From assembly GCA_964439415.1 (NCBI GenBank), contig CAYTOJ010000007.1, positions 1-27,969 on the forward strand: a stretch of DNA of 27,969 nt, read 5' to 3'. Position 1 is the first letter of the stretch. The number at the start of each line of letters is the position of its first letter. The position numbers and the translations under genes are program-made. Of this stretch, positions 13,740 through 23,303 are shown piece after piece. The stretch is from CAYTOJ01 sp964439415 (GTDB lineage: Bacteria > Pseudomonadota > Alphaproteobacteria > Rickettsiales > CAZAGG01). The notes beneath the pieces are model-generated. The model did not search any database and was not told the DNA's origin. It worked only from the letters and a program-made list of their open reading frames with translations.

Positions 13740-15143
13740 TTAGTCATGAATTGGGAAAACGAGTCTGACTTTAAGACCGGGATTGGTATTTTGCAAAGTA
13801 AACCTGCCATTATGGAGCCTGGATACAGCTTCAACCAGACTTAAGCCCAAACCAGTTCCCGGCTCATGACGGCTGGCATCCACACGGAAGAAACGCTCCT
13901 TAACTTTATCCAGAAGATGTTCAGGTATACCCTGACCGTCATCGCTAACTATAACCTCAGCAGTTACGCCGGATTTTTTCACTTCCAGCGTTATATTACC
14001 ATGCATGGGCGTATATTTCACCGCATTATCCATGATATTGGCGACCGCCTGCCCGATTAGCTGCCGATCTCCCTTTATCCGCAGCCTTGCTGGGAAAATC
14101 ATATCAAACCTGATATTTTTCTCCTCTAAATCATCGGCGTATATATCGGCTATGCCTTCAACCAGTTCCGGCAGGTCAAACGCTGTGAAACTTTCCACTG
14201 CGCTTTTGGATTCTGCGGCGGCTATTTTCAGTATTGCATCAAACATCCTGCTGATTCTATCTATATCACTGATTGCGTCATTGATCTGCTCGGCAATATC
14301 AGGAACCTCCACAGCGCTTTTCATTATGCCATGCAGCTTTATGCGGTGACGGCTGAGCGGAGTGCGCATGTCATGCGCTATGGATTCAGCCGCGCCCTTG
14401 GTATTGATAATCAGCCGCTCTATCCATTCCAGCATGTAGTTAAAATTCATGCTGAGCTGATCGAACTCGTCACCGCTATTATTCACCCTCGCCCGTGTTT
14501 TTAAATCCCCCTGCACCAGCGATTGACACGCCCGGTTGATGCTGCTGAGGCTGCGGCTTACCATCATAGTAATCGCCGCTGCTGAAACAAGGGCAGTAAT
14601 CAGGGATACAAAAACATTGCTTACCAGGGCGCGCCCCATTATCCGCTCAATCCCCTGTAAATGGCGCAGATCATAGCCCACCAGCAATACCGCACCATCG
14701 CTGTACCTATGAGCGCGGGTCATGTAGCGGTAATTCTCTTCTTCCTCATCCTCCTCCTCATCCACAGCCTCGGTAGATGATGATATGTATATATCCATCG
14801 GTTTATCGTCCTTCGGGATATACTCAGGCCGCAGAATCAGGTTTCCACCCAGTGTTTTTCCGCTGCCATCCTGATAAGATATAATCAGCTTGTTATCATA
14901 ATCGTTCTGAATTGTTTGCTCAATTTCCCGTAGGCCATGCTCCAGCCCGTAAACGCTGATATCATCCTCCAGAGCGCGTAGCTGCTGCTCCAGCACCTCC
15001 AGAGCTTCTGTTTGCGCCTCCCCCACCACGGCTTTATACATCACCAGACGTAAGATCAGCAGAACGCTTAAGAACAGGGCGAAACATAGCAGGGTCAACC
15101 TGAAGCTGAACGAGCGATGGAGGCATCTTAAACCTGAAAGCAC
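13740..15143 (-). CDS. Sensor histidine kinase (HAMP, HisKA, HATPase_c)
   Basis: A 467-residue membrane kinase. It has a first membrane helix near residues 13-37 (RLTLLCFALFLSVLLILRLV), a periplasmic region of about 130 residues containing a very acidic stretch (DEEEDEEEENYRY), a second helix near 173-195, and a HAMP segment. The HisKA box ESIAHDMRTPLSRHRIKLHG contains the phosphorylated His, followed by the HATPase motifs IMDNAVKYTP, SDDGQGIPE and GTGLGLSLVEA. It would sense an envelope signal and phosphorylate a response regulator, but no regulator gene lies beside it. The start is a GTG at 15143, preceded by an in-frame stop seven codons upstream. It sits 30 bases after hflC on the same strand. 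Confidence 0.93.
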   Translation of the reverse strand: MLSGLRCLHRSFSFRLTLLCFALFLSVLLILRLVMYKAVVGEAQTEALEVLEQQLRALEDDISVYGLEHGLREIEQTIQNDYDNKLIISYQDGSGKTLGGNLILRPEYIPKDDKPMDIYISSSTEAVDEEEDEEEENYRYMTRAHRYSDGAVLLVGYDLRHLQGIERIMGRALVSNVFVSLITALVSAAAITMMVSRSLSSINRACQSLVQGDLKTRARVNNSGDEFDQLSMNFNYMLEWIERLIINTKGAAESIAHDMRTPLSRHRIKLHGIMKSAVEVPDIAEQINDAISDIDRISRMFDAILKIAAAESKSAVESFTAFDLPELVEGIADIYADDLEEKNIRFDMIFPARLRIKGDRQLIGQAVANIMDNAVKYTPMHGNITLEVKKSGVTAEVIVSDDGQGIPEHLLDKVKERFFRVDASRHEPGTGLGLSLVEAVSRLHNGRFTLQNTNPGLKVRLVFPIHD

Positions 15144-15173
15144 AAGTAACCTGTAGAATTAGCTCCACACGTT

Positions 15174-16145
15174 CTAGTGCGCTGGCTTATTACTGAAATA
15201 TTTCAGAAAATCACTCTGCGGGTTAAGCAGTATGGTAGTATCTTCCTTCTTCAGAGAGTTCTTATATGCCTGCATTGAACGGTAGAAGTTGAAGAATGCG
15301 GGATCGCGGGAGATGCTTGTCGCAAAAATCCTGGCTGCTTCCGCATCGCCCTCACCCCTCGTCTCCTCTGATTTGCGCTGGGCTTCTGCCAGAATTTCTG
15401 TTCTGGTGCGGTCGGCCTTGGCGCGGATAACTTGAGCCTGCTGCTCACCTTCCGAACGGTATGTTTTTGCTTCTTTTTCACGTTCGGTCTGCATACGGCG
15501 GAAAATACTTTCGCTGTTCTTCTGCGGCAGATCAGCCCTTATTATCCGCACATCCGCCACCTCAATACCAAAATCTCCCGTAGTTGATGGGGGAATTTTA
15601 GGAGCACTCTCTTTCACATCCGTATTCTTCGCGCCATCTACTATCCCCTCCCGGTTAATTTCAACAGTGCTTTCGCCGGAAACCTGGGCATCCACCAGAC
15701 GGGTGATATTGCTCATGATTTTAGCGCGCTCCGGCGATATTATGGAATTAAACGGAATGCGGCCTATCACCTGTCTGAGGCTGGACTGCACAATTGAGCT
15801 TAAACGATTTTTCGCGCCGTTCTCATCCTGCACGGTCTGGTAAAACTTCAAGGGGTCAGTTATGCGGTAGCGCACATACGCATCCACCACTAACGTGCGG
15901 CGGTCAGATGCCAGAACTTCGGTTTTCTCAACCGTTATGCCCAACATACGTTTTTCAAATTTGTACACGTCCTGCAGAAAGGGAATTTTGAATTTAAGGC
16001 CTGGCTTGCGCTGCACCTTCACAGGCTTGCCAAGTTCCAGCACCAGAGCCTGCTGGGTTTGATCAACTATATAAGCGGCATTTGCCACTACAACTACAAG
16101 TATTCCCGCCGCAATACTTAAGTACTTATAAAGCGATTGATTCAT
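15174..16145 (-). CDS. hflC: HflC, SPFH/band-7 membrane protease modulator
   Basis: A 323-residue protein with one N-terminal membrane anchor (LSIAAGILVVVVANAAYIVD), then the SPFH domain: QQALVLELGKPVKVQRKPGL, PFLQDVYKFEKRMLGI, EVLASDRRTLVVDAYVRYRI. A long charged helix follows (FRRMQTEREKEAKTYRSEGE; QVIRAKADRTRTEILAEAQR), then the FATSISRDPAFFNFYRSMQA tail typical of HflC. With HflK it forms the periplasmic cage around FtsH that limits degradation of membrane proteins. Around residues 160-185 there is an insertion-like polar loop (DGAKNTDVKESAPKIPPS). Its start overlaps the hflK stop (ATGA), so the two are coupled. Complete. Confidence 0.95.
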   Translation of the reverse strand: MNQSLYKYLSIAAGILVVVVANAAYIVDQTQQALVLELGKPVKVQRKPGLKFKIPFLQDVYKFEKRMLGITVEKTEVLASDRRTLVVDAYVRYRITDPLKFYQTVQDENGAKNRLSSIVQSSLRQVIGRIPFNSIISPERAKIMSNITRLVDAQVSGESTVEINREGIVDGAKNTDVKESAPKIPPSTTGDFGIEVADVRIIRADLPQKNSESIFRRMQTEREKEAKTYRSEGEQQAQVIRAKADRTRTEILAEAQRKSEETRGEGDAEAARIFATSISRDPAFFNFYRSMQAYKNSLKKEDTTILLNPQSDFLKYFSNKPAH

Positions 16146-17233
16146 TTCGGTTCCTCCTTTTTGCGCAGAAGGTCATTCAGCGTAACAATCGGCACGGCTC
16201 CACCACTACCACCAGCGCCAGGCTCTATAATCACCTTGTTCATGCCTTTTAGAATATCCTCCATGGTCTCCAGATAGATCCTCCGGCGGGTGACATCTTC
16301 CGCCTTCCTGTATTCCTCATAAATGGCGTTGAACCGCGAAGCCTCACCCAGTGCCCGCGCTACCACCTGCTGCTTATAGGCAAGAGAATCCTGAATTATG
16401 CGCTCAGCATCACCTTTAGCGCGTGGTATAATATCATTACTGTAAACGTCCGCCTCATTAATTATGCGGTCTTTATCCGACTGCGCCGTCTGCACATCCC
16501 TGAAGGCATCCATAACTTCAGGCGGTGCTGCGGCTTTGAGGATTTTAAAGCGCAGAACTTCTACACCTGCCTGGTAATTATCGAGAATTGCCTGCAGCAG
16601 ATCCCGCGCTTCCGCCTCCACCATCACACGCTTGTCGGTCTGGATCGCGGTTATGGCCGTTCGCCCTACAACTTCACGGATTGCGCTTTCCGATGCCTGC
16701 CGGATGTATATATCCGGGTACTTGATATTGAATACGAAGTTCTTAGCATCCTTCACTACCCATTCAACTTCCAGGTTGATATCTATTATATTCTCATCGC
16801 CCGTCAGCATCAGGCTTTCATTTTCTATTGGAGTGACTTTTCTCTCGTCATTAAAACTTCCACTATCGGAGCGGTAGCCAATTTCAACTCTATTTACCCT
16901 GGTAACTTTAATTATAGCCACGGATTCTATTGGAGAGGGCAAACGATAGCGTGGCCCGGGAGTCGCCAGACGGTGGAATTCACCAAAGCGCATAACCACG
17001 CCCTGTTCATCCGGCTCTACGAAAAAAATACCAGTAATAAGCCATGCTAATAGTCCTATTATCAATAACAGGATAATACCTTTTGGACTACCCGCACCGC
17101 CTGACATAAAATCCCGGAACTTATCCTGCCCTGCGCGCAGCATTTCATCCAGATCGTTCTGGTTAGCAGGTGGTTTCGGCAGTTGTGGCTTACGGCCGGG
17201 GCGGTTAGAACCCCATGGTCCATCATCATCCAT
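16142..17233 (-). CDS. hflK: HflK, SPFH/band-7 membrane protease modulator
   Basis: A 363-residue protein with the Gly/Pro-rich cytoplasmic N-terminus of HflK (DDDGPWGSNRPGRKPQLPKP). It has a single membrane helix near residues 54-72 (GIILLLIIGLLAWLITGIFF), then the SPFH domain with VEPDEQGVVMRFGEFHRLAT, PGPRYRLPSPIE and LTGDENIIDINLEVEWVVKD, and a long alpha-helical stalk. A final Gly-rich segment ends in LLRKKEEPK. It partners HflC in the FtsH-HflKC complex. It is the first gene of the hflK-hflC pair. The upstream region is shared with the divergent carboxyltransferase-like gene. Start at ATG, length normal. Confidence 0.95.
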   Translation of the reverse strand: MDDDGPWGSNRPGRKPQLPKPPANQNDLDEMLRAGQDKFRDFMSGGAGSPKGIILLLIIGLLAWLITGIFFVEPDEQGVVMRFGEFHRLATPGPRYRLPSPIESVAIIKVTRVNRVEIGYRSDSGSFNDERKVTPIENESLMLTGDENIIDINLEVEWVVKDAKNFVFNIKYPDIYIRQASESAIREVVGRTAITAIQTDKRVMVEAEARDLLQAILDNYQAGVEVLRFKILKAAAPPEVMDAFRDVQTAQSDKDRIINEADVYSNDIIPRAKGDAERIIQDSLAYKQQVVARALGEASRFNAIYEEYRKAEDVTRRRIYLETMEDILKGMNKVIIEPGAGGSGGAVPIVTLNDLLRKKEEPK

Positions 17234-17459
17234 AACACATCATCATTTTATGAACTGTATAAACAGGATAGCACCAGTACTTGCAATATTAAAAAAATAT
17301 ACTACTCATATTTCAGCTATACCCCTCGCGTTTCAAAATCGCGTTTCAAGAGTTGGTTTGGCAACGCCCCTCTACAACCTGTAATTTGCGTCACAAAAAC
17401 GACACATATCTATGTTATTAAACCAGTACCAGTAACACAAATGCAGGGGGTATTGATAT
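17234..17459. promoter_or_regulatory. Divergent intergenic region with a decayed repeat fragment
   Basis: This 226-bp gap between hflK and the divergent carboxyltransferase-like gene must hold both promoters; I cannot place either with confidence. At 17318-17353 it contains TATACCCCTCGCGTTTCAA followed by a second TCGCGTTTCAAGAGT. These resemble the left arm and loop of SL1 in repeat copy 3, without the right arm, SL2 or SL3. It may be a decayed remnant of the three-hairpin element. A G-run ribosome-binding site (CAGGGGGT) precedes the plus-strand start. Confidence 0.45.
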
Positions 17460-20255
17460 ATGGCCGCAGAAACACAAGCATCTGATAAGAAGGTTGGTAT
17501 AGTAAGCACCGCCCTGCGTGATACCCTGCAATCATCATTCAGATTCGCTGTTCCCGGCTGGTATTTGTATGCTGCTGCCCCTGATATTAACAGCCTTGGC
17601 CTGGATTCTATTGAAACATTCGGCGGCGGCGCGCTTGACCAGGGCATGATCCGCGCCGGTAACGATGGCGCAGCAATAAATATAGAGGATGCTTGGCTTA
17701 CATCAGTAGTCTACCGCCTGCTGATGCCGGATACTCAATCAGAAGCTTTGATACGCGGCGGCGCACTTAATGGTTACAGACAATACCCGGAGGATGTGCA
17801 GAGAGCCTTCGTGAAGGAAATAGTCCGGCCACTTAATCAAGAGGATGTTGAACGGGCAAAGCTGGAGGTGGAAAAACGCCGCCCGATTATAGAAGAACTG
17901 CAGCCTGGCGCATGTGATAATCTTCTGCGTGCATTGACTGAAGTAAACCTGGACGATAAACCACAGCGCCGCCGCATAGAAATGCTGCGGGTATTCTCCG
18001 GCAGTAACGACCTTGACGATATGCGCACGGTCATAAACGCCGCAAAGGAAGAAGGCGCAAAGATTCAGGCTGAAATCAGCTATGCGCGGGATAAAATCGG
18101 CACGCCGGAAGATGATAAAATCTTCACCACGGCATACTACGTGGATAAAGCACTGCGCATGGTGGAAATGGGCGCGGATAGAATCGGCATTAAGGACTTT
18201 GCCGGGCTTCTCACGGCGGAGGTCACCGCTGAACTGGTATCCGCGCTACGCGAAGCACTACCTGACAATATTGATATTGTGGTGCACAGCCACGATAATG
18301 CCCATGAGCTTCACAACGCCACGGATGTTTATGATGCGGCAGTTAAAAACGGGGCTACGGTTGTTCATGCCTCCCACGGGGCTATGTTCAAAGTGGGCGG
18401 CCACGTTGGCATGGAAAAATTGCAGGAGAAGTGGCAAGGCACTGAGCACGACCCCAAGCTTGATTCTGATACGCTGGAATTAATAAACGATTATCTAGGC
18501 AAGGTTAGAAAGAAATTTCCGCATCTTGACATCGGCCAAGCGGATAAGTTGGATGAACGAGTACTTCGATCTGGCGCTCCTGGTGGTGGCTATTACGCTG
18601 CCATAACCCAGTTGGTACAGGTTGCTGATAACAACTATCAAAAGGGTGAAGTCTTCTGGAAAACTCAAACGGATGCAAATGGTGAATTAAAATACCCGGA
18701 TAAAAATACCTTCCGTGAAGCCACACTGAATAAATATTTTGAAACACTGGAAGGTGTGCGTAGCAGCATGGGCGAAGTGGCGATGGTAACGCCATTTTAT
18801 AAATTCGCTGATGATCAAGCCCGTCTGCTGGTGAATAAGTTAATCTATTCAGAAAGCACAAACTGGGCGGCACTTGAGCCTGATAATCCCGCCACCTGGG
18901 GCGAAATCACTGAGGATGTGTGCAGAGTCATGCTTGGCAAGCAAGGGCAAATGCCAGGCAAAGTCAATCCGGATTTACGCTACCGCGTTCAAAGCGATGC
19001 AATTAAAGCTGAAGCTAAAAAACAGGGCAATCAAGTTAGCGATGATGATATTGCAACGATTATTGCTGATGGTGAGAAGATAAATGATGAGTACAAAACC
19101 ACCAAAGCCCTACTAGACGCCAATCGAAGAATAGCTGATTTAAACAAGTATAGACCCGGCACGGACGAATTCCTGGCAACGCGTCTGGCACAGGCGCAGG
19201 AAGAACTGCAACAGGCTCATAAAGCATTCGAAGCTAAGAAAGAGGAACTTGGGCGAGAACCAATTTCGCATGAGGATTATGTAAGGCTGCTCACGTCTGA
19301 TGATCCGGCACAGGCTTACTTAAGGGCTTCCATGGTGCAGCTCTGCAAGCAGGCGGATGTACTGCCACCAGCTATGGATAAAGCCGCTGCCGAAGTTGAC
19401 GCGCTAATGAAGAATGGCATCGCAATCCCGCACCGGGGCGAGGCTATTATCACATCCGCGCTGTGTGATGGGCAAAGCGTTCCACTCTATCCGAAGATGA
19501 CCAAAACCGAAGTACACCTGCGCAGGCTTTATGACCCCAACTGGCTTGAACTGCTCACCCCAGCGCAGATAAATAAGATAGAAGCCATCTCCCAAAACAT
19601 AAAATTAGCAAAAGACCAAGCTGAACAAGTGCAAGAAACATTTGCAAATAATCTACCGGAATTCTTAGTAGAACACGTGCCTGACCTTGCGCTGCTTAGG
19701 GGAACGGATCATTTTTATCCGGCTCTGGCTGGAGTTGTAGCTGATTGTAAGCTATTAACCGAAAAAGGCGGCAAAGATAATTCAGTCAGCCCCCCAAACA
19801 GTATTGATGACCCAACTATACAGATACTAGGCCAGCTTGTTTTTGCAGCAGATGAGAACAAAAGGAAGAAGCCAGTTTCCAGAGACGAAAAAGGAGATTT
19901 ACTAGACCAGGATCAAGGTAAATTTTCCAGACCAACCGCACCTGAGAAACAACCAGACATAGTTTTGCCTGATAGCGAAATACTTGATACATTACGAATT
20001 TCGTTACTAAATATTTTTGCAAAAACCGGGGGCGATCTGGAAGAAAAGCAGGCCGCCGTTCAATCCGTAATGCAGCGGTTTGGAATCCCTGAAAATAATA
20101 CCGCTGTAGTCCTGGCCGAAATTGAAGGATTAAGGCGCGACCGTAACACAATGCCTGATTTCCACCGGATATTCAACCCACTACCAAAGCAGACATCCCT
20201 GTTAATAACGGAAACAAAAGAGATTGAAGCGGTAGGACTAAGCCAAGCAGCGTAG
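17460..20255 (+). CDS. Pyruvate-carboxylase-type carboxyltransferase protein with long unknown C-terminus
   Basis: A 931-residue protein. Residues 10 to about 330 follow the HMGL-like carboxyltransferase barrel of pyruvate carboxylase/oxaloacetate decarboxylase alpha: STALRDTLQSS (Asp21), SIETFGGGALD, the Lys in GIKDFAGLL (Lys245, position of the carbamylated metal-ligand lysine) and the metal histidines in VVHSHDNAHEL (276, 278). Residues about 345-525 resemble the following conserved carboxylase domain (LRSGAPGGGYY, EVAMVTPFYKF, VMLGKQGQMPGKVNPDL). About 50 extra residues (near 122-172) interrupt the barrel before RVFSGSNDLDDM. There is no biotin-carboxylase domain and no AMKM biotin site; the last 400 residues are charged, helical and unrecognised. 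It could be the B subunit of a split carboxylase or a diverged enzyme. ATG start with a good Shine-Dalgarno. Confidence 0.82.
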   Translation: MAAETQASDKKVGIVSTALRDTLQSSFRFAVPGWYLYAAAPDINSLGLDSIETFGGGALDQGMIRAGNDGAAINIEDAWLTSVVYRLLMPDTQSEALIRGGALNGYRQYPEDVQRAFVKEIVRPLNQEDVERAKLEVEKRRPIIEELQPGACDNLLRALTEVNLDDKPQRRRIEMLRVFSGSNDLDDMRTVINAAKEEGAKIQAEISYARDKIGTPEDDKIFTTAYYVDKALRMVEMGADRIGIKDFAGLLTAEVTAELVSALREALPDNIDIVVHSHDNAHELHNATDVYDAAVKNGATVVHASHGAMFKVGGHVGMEKLQEKWQGTEHDPKLDSDTLELINDYLGKVRKKFPHLDIGQADKLDERVLRSGAPGGGYYAAITQLVQVADNNYQKGEVFWKTQTDANGELKYPDKNTFREATLNKYFETLEGVRSSMGEVAMVTPFYKFADDQARLLVNKLIYSESTNWAALEPDNPATWGEITEDVCRVMLGKQGQMPGKVNPDLRYRVQSDAIKAEAKKQGNQVSDDDIATIIADGEKINDEYKTTKALLDANRRIADLNKYRPGTDEFLATRLAQAQEELQQAHKAFEAKKEELGREPISHEDYVRLLTSDDPAQAYLRASMVQLCKQADVLPPAMDKAAAEVDALMKNGIAIPHRGEAIITSALCDGQSVPLYPKMTKTEVHLRRLYDPNWLELLTPAQINKIEAISQNIKLAKDQAEQVQETFANNLPEFLVEHVPDLALLRGTDHFYPALAGVVADCKLLTEKGGKDNSVSPPNSIDDPTIQILGQLVFAADENKRKKPVSRDEKGDLLDQDQGKFSRPTAPEKQPDIVLPDSEILDTLRISLLNIFAKTGGDLEEKQAAVQSVMQRFGIPENNTAVVLAEIEGLRRDRNTMPDFHRIFNPLPKQTSLLITETKEIEAVGLSQAA

Positions 20256-20270
20256 CTATACCCATGCAGC

Positions 20271-21609
20271 CTACAGAACCATGCGGAGGGCTTTGGCTTT
20301 CAGCAGGCTCTCATCTAGTTCATCCTGTGGTGTGGAGTCAGCGACTATGCCGCCACCTACCTGGTATTCGTATTTATCCCCTTCCTGCAGCAGGGTGCGG
20401 ATAACCACTGATGAATCCATGGAACCGTCACCGCCGAACCAGGCGATGATGCCGCTGTAAACCCCGCGCTGGAGGCTCTCAAGGCGTGAGCAGAGCTTCA
20501 TCGCCTCAATCTTCGGTGCACCAGTCATAGAGCCGGGTGGAAAACAATTCAGGATAAAATCCAGTGCTGATACGTTCTTTTCCTTATGCCCGGTAATGGT
20601 GGATGACATATGGTGCAGATGCCGATAGGTACTGACTTTAAACAAGCCATTTACCTTCACGCTACCGGGGATGGAGCCTTTAGCGAAATCGCTGCGCATG
20701 AGGTCAACTATCATCAGGTTTTCCGCCCGGTTTTTCTCTGATGCTCCAAGTTCCGCTTTAAGCGCCGCATCCTCCGCCGCAGTCCTGCCTCTGGGATACG
20801 TGCCTTTAATCGGGCTGGCGGTGGCTATGCCGTCAGCGGTTATGCTGATAAACCGCTCAGGGCTCATGGATATTATTTCCCGCTCCCCCATATTAATATA
20901 GGCCGCGTAGGGGGCTGGGCTTAAAGCGCATAAATTATAGAACTGGGCAAAACCGTTTCTGCGTGTTGTGCCGTAAAATTTTCGCGTCAGATTCGCCTGG
21001 TACAAGTCACCCGCCGCTATTTTCTCCAGAATCACCCTCACCTTCTCCAGATACTCTGAATCAGTCATTGATGAATTTATAACNNNNNNNNNNNNNNNNN
21101 NNNNNNNNNNNNNNNNNNNNNNNNNNNNNNNNNNNNNNNNNNNNNNNNNNNNNNNNNNNNNNNNNNNNNNNNNNNNNNNNNNNAACCAGCTCCGCCATTT
21201 CCGCTTCTTCTGCATATGCGTCAATGCTGCGGCTAGTGTTATTACACTTCAGTATCAACTTATAACGGGTGAAATGGAACAGGGGGAAGGATACAAAAGA
21301 ATCATCATCTTTGGTTAGTTTCTCCAGCAGGTTTTTAACTTCATAGGTTAAGAATCCCACCCAGAAGTTAGAAAATTTATCCTGATCGTCAGTTAGCTTT
21401 AAAGAAAACTGCCGCAACATGCTGCGCTGTAATTCGCCAGACCCGGGCGGACAGGTTATCTCCTCAGCCGGGTAGACGCATAGCAGGGTAGTGTCACCCG
21501 GCACTGATTCACTGCTCAGCGCTGAATGCAGCAATGCGAATTTCTGGCCGCTTAAATTACCCGCCAGTATTAACGGATCCTGCCAAGCGTATGTGCCAAT
21601 ATGCCGCAT
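20271..21609 (-). CDS. pabB: Aminodeoxychorismate synthase component I, interrupted by an assembly gap
   Basis: With an amidotransferase partner, PabB turns chorismate into 4-amino-4-deoxychorismate for folate synthesis. The N-terminal part (21609 to 21184) and C-terminal part (21083 to 20271) lie on either side of 100 N and are in different frames across it, as expected if the N count is arbitrary. The C-terminal part is clear: AAGDLYQANLTRKFYGTT, SPERFIS, PIKGTYPRG (the Lys marks PabB rather than TrpE), ENLMIVDLMRSDFAKG, FPPGSMTGAPKIEA and GGGIVADS. The usual RND in the DLMRSDF motif is RSD here. The ATG at 21609 overlaps the end of pabC by 40 bases. No pabA is present in the window. The interruption is an assembly gap, not a pseudogene signal. 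Confidence 0.9.
21084..21183. other. Scaffold gap (100 N) inside pabB
   Basis: Exactly 100 N, a conventional placeholder length. The two pabB parts abut it in different frames, so the true missing length is not 100. The missing segment should encode the short variable stretch between the N-terminal domain and the chorismate-binding domain. Confidence 0.97.
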
Positions 21610-22433
21610 TCTTTTTCTATGTCTTTAAGTAGCAGAGTTTTAATTTCATCAGCAATACGGCTGTCAAATGAGCCATATGTAAAATCCTTGCCTTTAATAA
21701 AACGTACCGGGCGCAGTAGCCATGAAACATTAGTCATGAACACCTCATCAGCCTTCTCTAGAGCTTCCAGCGTAAATAAACCCTCAACTATTTCTCCATT
21801 ATACTTATCTATTACCACCTGCCGTATAATGCCATTTAATGCAGGCGCATCCAGTGACGGAGTATATAAAACCCCGCCAGTTACCCAAAAAATGTTTGAT
21901 GATGCACCTTCCGCCAGAAATCCATCCAGACTGAGCTGCAAAGCCTCACCGCAGGCGTTATCGGCCGCCTCCATACGCGCCAGAATTGAATTGGCCGCGC
22001 TGGTGATTTTAGCCTGCACAGGCAAAGCATTTAATGGCGGCTTGCGCCAGTTAGATACCCATAAATCCGCCATAGCAACCGGCTCAGGTAGAGGCTTTAA
22101 AACTATCGCAATTGTTGGCCTGGAATCAGAGCTGGGTAAATACCCCTGCCCTCCCGCGCCACGTGTTACGGTTACACGCGCCAGTCCTTCCGGTTTTTGC
22201 GCTTTTGCAATAAGTTCTGCCGCTGCTGCAATTATCTGTGAGGCATCACATTTTAGGCGCATTAGATTCAATGATTGCTGGAGCCGCTCCCTATGCCATT
22301 CACAGCGGTAGATAACCTGATTGTGAAAACGCATGGTTTCAAATATTCCATCCCCCAGGGTAAAACCACGGTCATCAATAGGAATGCCACAATCTTCTGC
22401 CTCTAAAAAACAACCATTTAGATAAATCAACAC
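21570..22433 (-). CDS. pabC: Class IV aminotransferase, probably aminodeoxychorismate lyase
   Basis: A 287-residue PLP enzyme of fold type IV. Motifs are YLNGCFLEAEDCGIPIDDRG followed by FTLGDGIFETMRF, and the catalytic Lys in QAKITSAANSILARMEA. Further on are the cofactor region ALQLSLDGFLAEGASSNIFW, LDAPALNGIIRQVV and ADEVFMTNVSWLLRPV. Class IV members include branched-chain and D-amino-acid aminotransferases. The direct overlap with pabB on the same strand argues for 4-amino-4-deoxychorismate lyase, which releases pyruvate to give p-aminobenzoate. It is divergent from lptB, with a 99-bp shared promoter region. Complete, ATG start. Confidence 0.87.
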   Translation of the reverse strand: MLIYLNGCFLEAEDCGIPIDDRGFTLGDGIFETMRFHNQVIYRCEWHRERLQQSLNLMRLKCDASQIIAAAAELIAKAQKPEGLARVTVTRGAGGQGYLPSSDSRPTIAIVLKPLPEPVAMADLWVSNWRKPPLNALPVQAKITSAANSILARMEAADNACGEALQLSLDGFLAEGASSNIFWVTGGVLYTPSLDAPALNGIIRQVVIDKYNGEIVEGLFTLEALEKADEVFMTNVSWLLRPVRFIKGKDFTYGSFDSRIADEIKTLLLKDIEKECGILAHTLGRIR

Positions 22434-22532
22434 GTTTAACTAATTCTTAATTTTTGTTTAAGGCTTCTTTTCTATAGAATGCGCAGAGCAATATGAATAT
22501 AAGAATCTGAAAGCTCTTATAAAGGGGATTTA

Positions 22533-23303
22533 ATGGCAAACGGCGGAATCGGTTTCGGAAAACCCAAGCTGGTTACTTCAAACAACGGTTTAGAAGCAAC
22601 CAAGCTGGGTAAATCCTACGCGAAAAGGCCGGTGGTTAGGGATGTAAGCTTAACCCTGAACCGTGGAGAGGTGGTTGGTTTACTTGGCCCCAATGGCGCA
22701 GGCAAAACCACATGCTTTTATATGATATCCGGGTTGATAAAACCGGATTACGGCAAAATATCCTTAGATGGCAATGATATAACCCACCTGCCCATGTATC
22801 GCCGGGCTAGGCTTGGCATAGGCTACCTGCCGCAGGAGGCCTCAATTTTCCGGGGTATGACGGTTGAGGAGAATATAAATGCAGTTCTGGAAGTAACCGA
22901 GCCTGTGCTGGAATACCGCAAGCGCTTTTTGGAGGAATTACTGGCGGAGTTTTCCATCTCGCACCTGCGCAAGGCCTCAGCTTTGGCACTTTCCGGCGGT
23001 GAGCGGCGGCGGGTGGAAATAGCCAGGGCGCTAGCCTGCAAACCTTCATTCATGCTGCTGGATGAGCCACTGGCAGGAATTGACCCTATCGCCGTAAACG
23101 ACATGCGCCAGCTTATCTACCATTTAAAAGACCGTGGCATCGGGGTGTTAATTACTGAGCATAACGTACGGGAAACATTGCAAATTATCGACCGCGCCTA
23201 TATAATCCACGATGGCAGAGTGCTGATGGAGGGTAAACCGGGCGATATTGTTTCTGATAAGGATGTAAAACGCGTCTATCTAGGGGAGAAGTTCAGCTTA
23301 TGA
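22533..23303 (+). CDS. lptB: LPS export ABC transporter ATPase
   Basis: A 256-residue ABC ATPase with the LptB form of each motif: Walker A GLLGPNGAGKTTCFYMISGL, Q-loop and following IGYLPQEASIFRGMTVEENI, signature LSGGERRRVEIARAL, Walker B SFMLLDEPLAGIDPIAV, and the switch His in ITEHNVRETL. With LptFG it drives lipopolysaccharide from the inner membrane through the Lpt bridge. About 15 extra residues at the N-terminus are poorly conserved. A good ribosome-binding site (AAGGGG) precedes the ATG. The usual lptC and lptA neighbours are absent. The gene is joined by an ATGA overlap to a Flp pilin gene, an unusual partner. Confidence 0.95.
   Translation: MANGGIGFGKPKLVTSNNGLEATKLGKSYAKRPVVRDVSLTLNRGEVVGLLGPNGAGKTTCFYMISGLIKPDYGKISLDGNDITHLPMYRRARLGIGYLPQEASIFRGMTVEENINAVLEVTEPVLEYRKRFLEELLAEFSISHLRKASALALSGGERRRVEIARALACKPSFMLLDEPLAGIDPIAVNDMRQLIYHLKDRGIGVLITEHNVRETLQIIDRAYIIHDGRVLMEGKPGDIVSDKDVKRVYLGEKFSL

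Noticed and set aside
21601..22311. 236-codon plus-strand frame opposite pabC
   Set aside because: It is antisense to a well-conserved aminotransferase and its product shows no family features; a shadow frame.
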